Source: Babesia bovis T2Bo (lineage: Eukaryota > Apicomplexa > Aconoidasida > Piroplasmida > Babesiidae). Taken from it: a DNA stretch of 64,000 nucleotides. Location of the stretch: assembly GCF_000165395.2 (NCBI RefSeq), contig NC_010575.1, positions 667,001 through 731,000 on the forward strand. Direction: 5' to 3'. How positions within the stretch are numbered: the first letter of the stretch is position 1; each line of letters starts with the position of its first letter. Below, one piece after another: positions 63,262 through 64,000 of the stretch. The notes beneath the pieces were generated by a model that made no database searches, was not told the origin of the DNA, and saw only the letters and a program-made list of their open reading frames with translations. The translations under genes and the position numbers were made by a program.

Positions 63262-64000
63262 TTATGTTTTAGACTGAACAGCCGCATTGTTTTTCTTTGC
63301 TTCTCTTGCCAACCTTCGTGCTTCATTCCGTTCTTGCTTTAGTTGTATCTTCAGCATATGCCGTTCATCGTGAATACGGTACATTGTATGACTCTTCGAG
63401 AGCAGTTGTAAATGCTCAGGTATTGGAGTGAGATGATAAAGTTCATTCGTCTCCTTTTGTACTTGTGGTGGTAATGCTACACGTCCTTCACGCCAGTGTA
63501 CGGACACTTCTGCATCCAATTCTATAGACTGCTGTATATACAATTTTTTCAATGTCTTGATAGACGTTTCATCAGACTGTAATCCTAAGGTGACGATGTC
63601 ATCTGTAATCAGTCTTAGAGTTGTGTTATATTACATACCCTTAATTTCGAACATGCCGTTGAGTGAAGGATGCTTTAGAAAAGCATCCCATCTCCCGAAG
63701 CGCATGAGTATCGATAAACCTGCTTTGTGCCATTTACCAGAGTAGAAGTTGCGTTCGTATATTGAATTTGCAACTTGATACAATGGACAGGGTCCATATT
63801 TGGTGAGCTTATTGTACACTTGTTTTGCGACGTCCACTACCTGCGATATGTAGTGCCTATGTTTATAAACATAGTGTGGATCGTTAGTTTTATCTGTATC
63901 TAGGTGCCTTATTGCGATAACTTTGCTATGTAATGAGTATGGCAGCACAAGATTTGCTGTTGCTGCTGCCACTGATGCTTCCTTGCTACGGAATGTTACA
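63262..64000 (-). CDS. Hypothetical basic protein, 3' part (continues beyond the window)
   Basis: Two exons on the minus strand: one open from the window edge to about 63641, then a 54-nt intron, then one ending at 63262. The visible part is about 225 residues. The start is outside or at the edge: the frame stays open upstream of the first internal Met at 63972 (TFRSKEASVAAATANLVLP). Motifs: HLDTDKTNDPHYVYKHRHYISQVVDVA, then WHKAGLSILMRFGRWD, then VSVHWREGRVALPPQVQK. The last 45 residues are a basic helix (HMLKIQLKQERNEARRLARE). I recognise no family; small basic proteins of this look include mitochondrial ribosomal proteins, but that is a guess. Confidence 0.5.

Overview
The window is nuclear DNA of a piroplasm apicomplexan, almost certainly Babesia sensu stricto; I cannot fix the species. 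The evidence is a set of variant erythrocyte surface antigen (VESA1/ves) genes with the conserved N-terminal LKEAIDWVLRVTG block, very short spliceosomal introns (mostly 31-45 nt), compact gene spacing on both strands, and eukaryotic housekeeping genes. Nothing looks bacterial, and there is no CRISPR array, insertion sequence or operon. Most genes are spliced. I rebuilt exon chains by hand from GT..AG borders; for sixteen multi-exon genes the summed exon length is an exact multiple of three, which supports those models.

Layout. 1-6,400: a partial unknown gene, an EAPP-like zinc protein, RPS26, a six-exon secreted Cys-rich protein, RFC4, a ubiquitin-like membrane protein, and a mitochondrial-type protein shaped like ATP synthase subunit b. 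6,500-12,250: mitochondrial RNA polymerase, a multi-span membrane protein and two small unknowns. 13,100-25,800: a Tudor-like/RING protein, the ESCRT-III protein SNF7, eIF1, organellar tRNA modification enzyme MnmG/MTO1, and a 1,700-residue CEP76/CC2D2A-like C2 protein. 25,800-44,950 is the accessory island: a lone three-exon VESA gene, then Rrp7 and PCID2/Thp1, then a divergent VESA pair (11 exons on minus, 3 exons on plus) separated by a 407-bp quasi-palindromic spacer, then an orphan VESA 3' exon. The island has gene-poor stretches of about 0.8-1.1 kb. 44,950-64,000: IKS1-like kinase, maspardin, NOP9, LCMT1, SSRP1 (FACT), RPL10A, a small acidic protein, CTU2/NCS2, a Ser/Thr kinase, an IPI3/WDR18-like WD40 protein, an RRP9-like WD40 protein, and a partial unknown gene.

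How it fits together. The stable flanks are rich in information-handling genes: ribosome components and biogenesis (RPS26, RPL10A, Rrp7, NOP9, RRP9, IPI3), tRNA thiolation and mnm5-type modification (CTU2, MnmG), translation start (eIF1), chromatin and replication (SSRP1, RFC4), and mRNA export (PCID2). The VESA island carries the host-facing variation. Its most striking feature is a 13-bp hairpin family (GCGCC-nnn-GGCGC) found in the divergent spacer, in the long ves introns, beside a ves 3' end, and in variant form inside coding exons.
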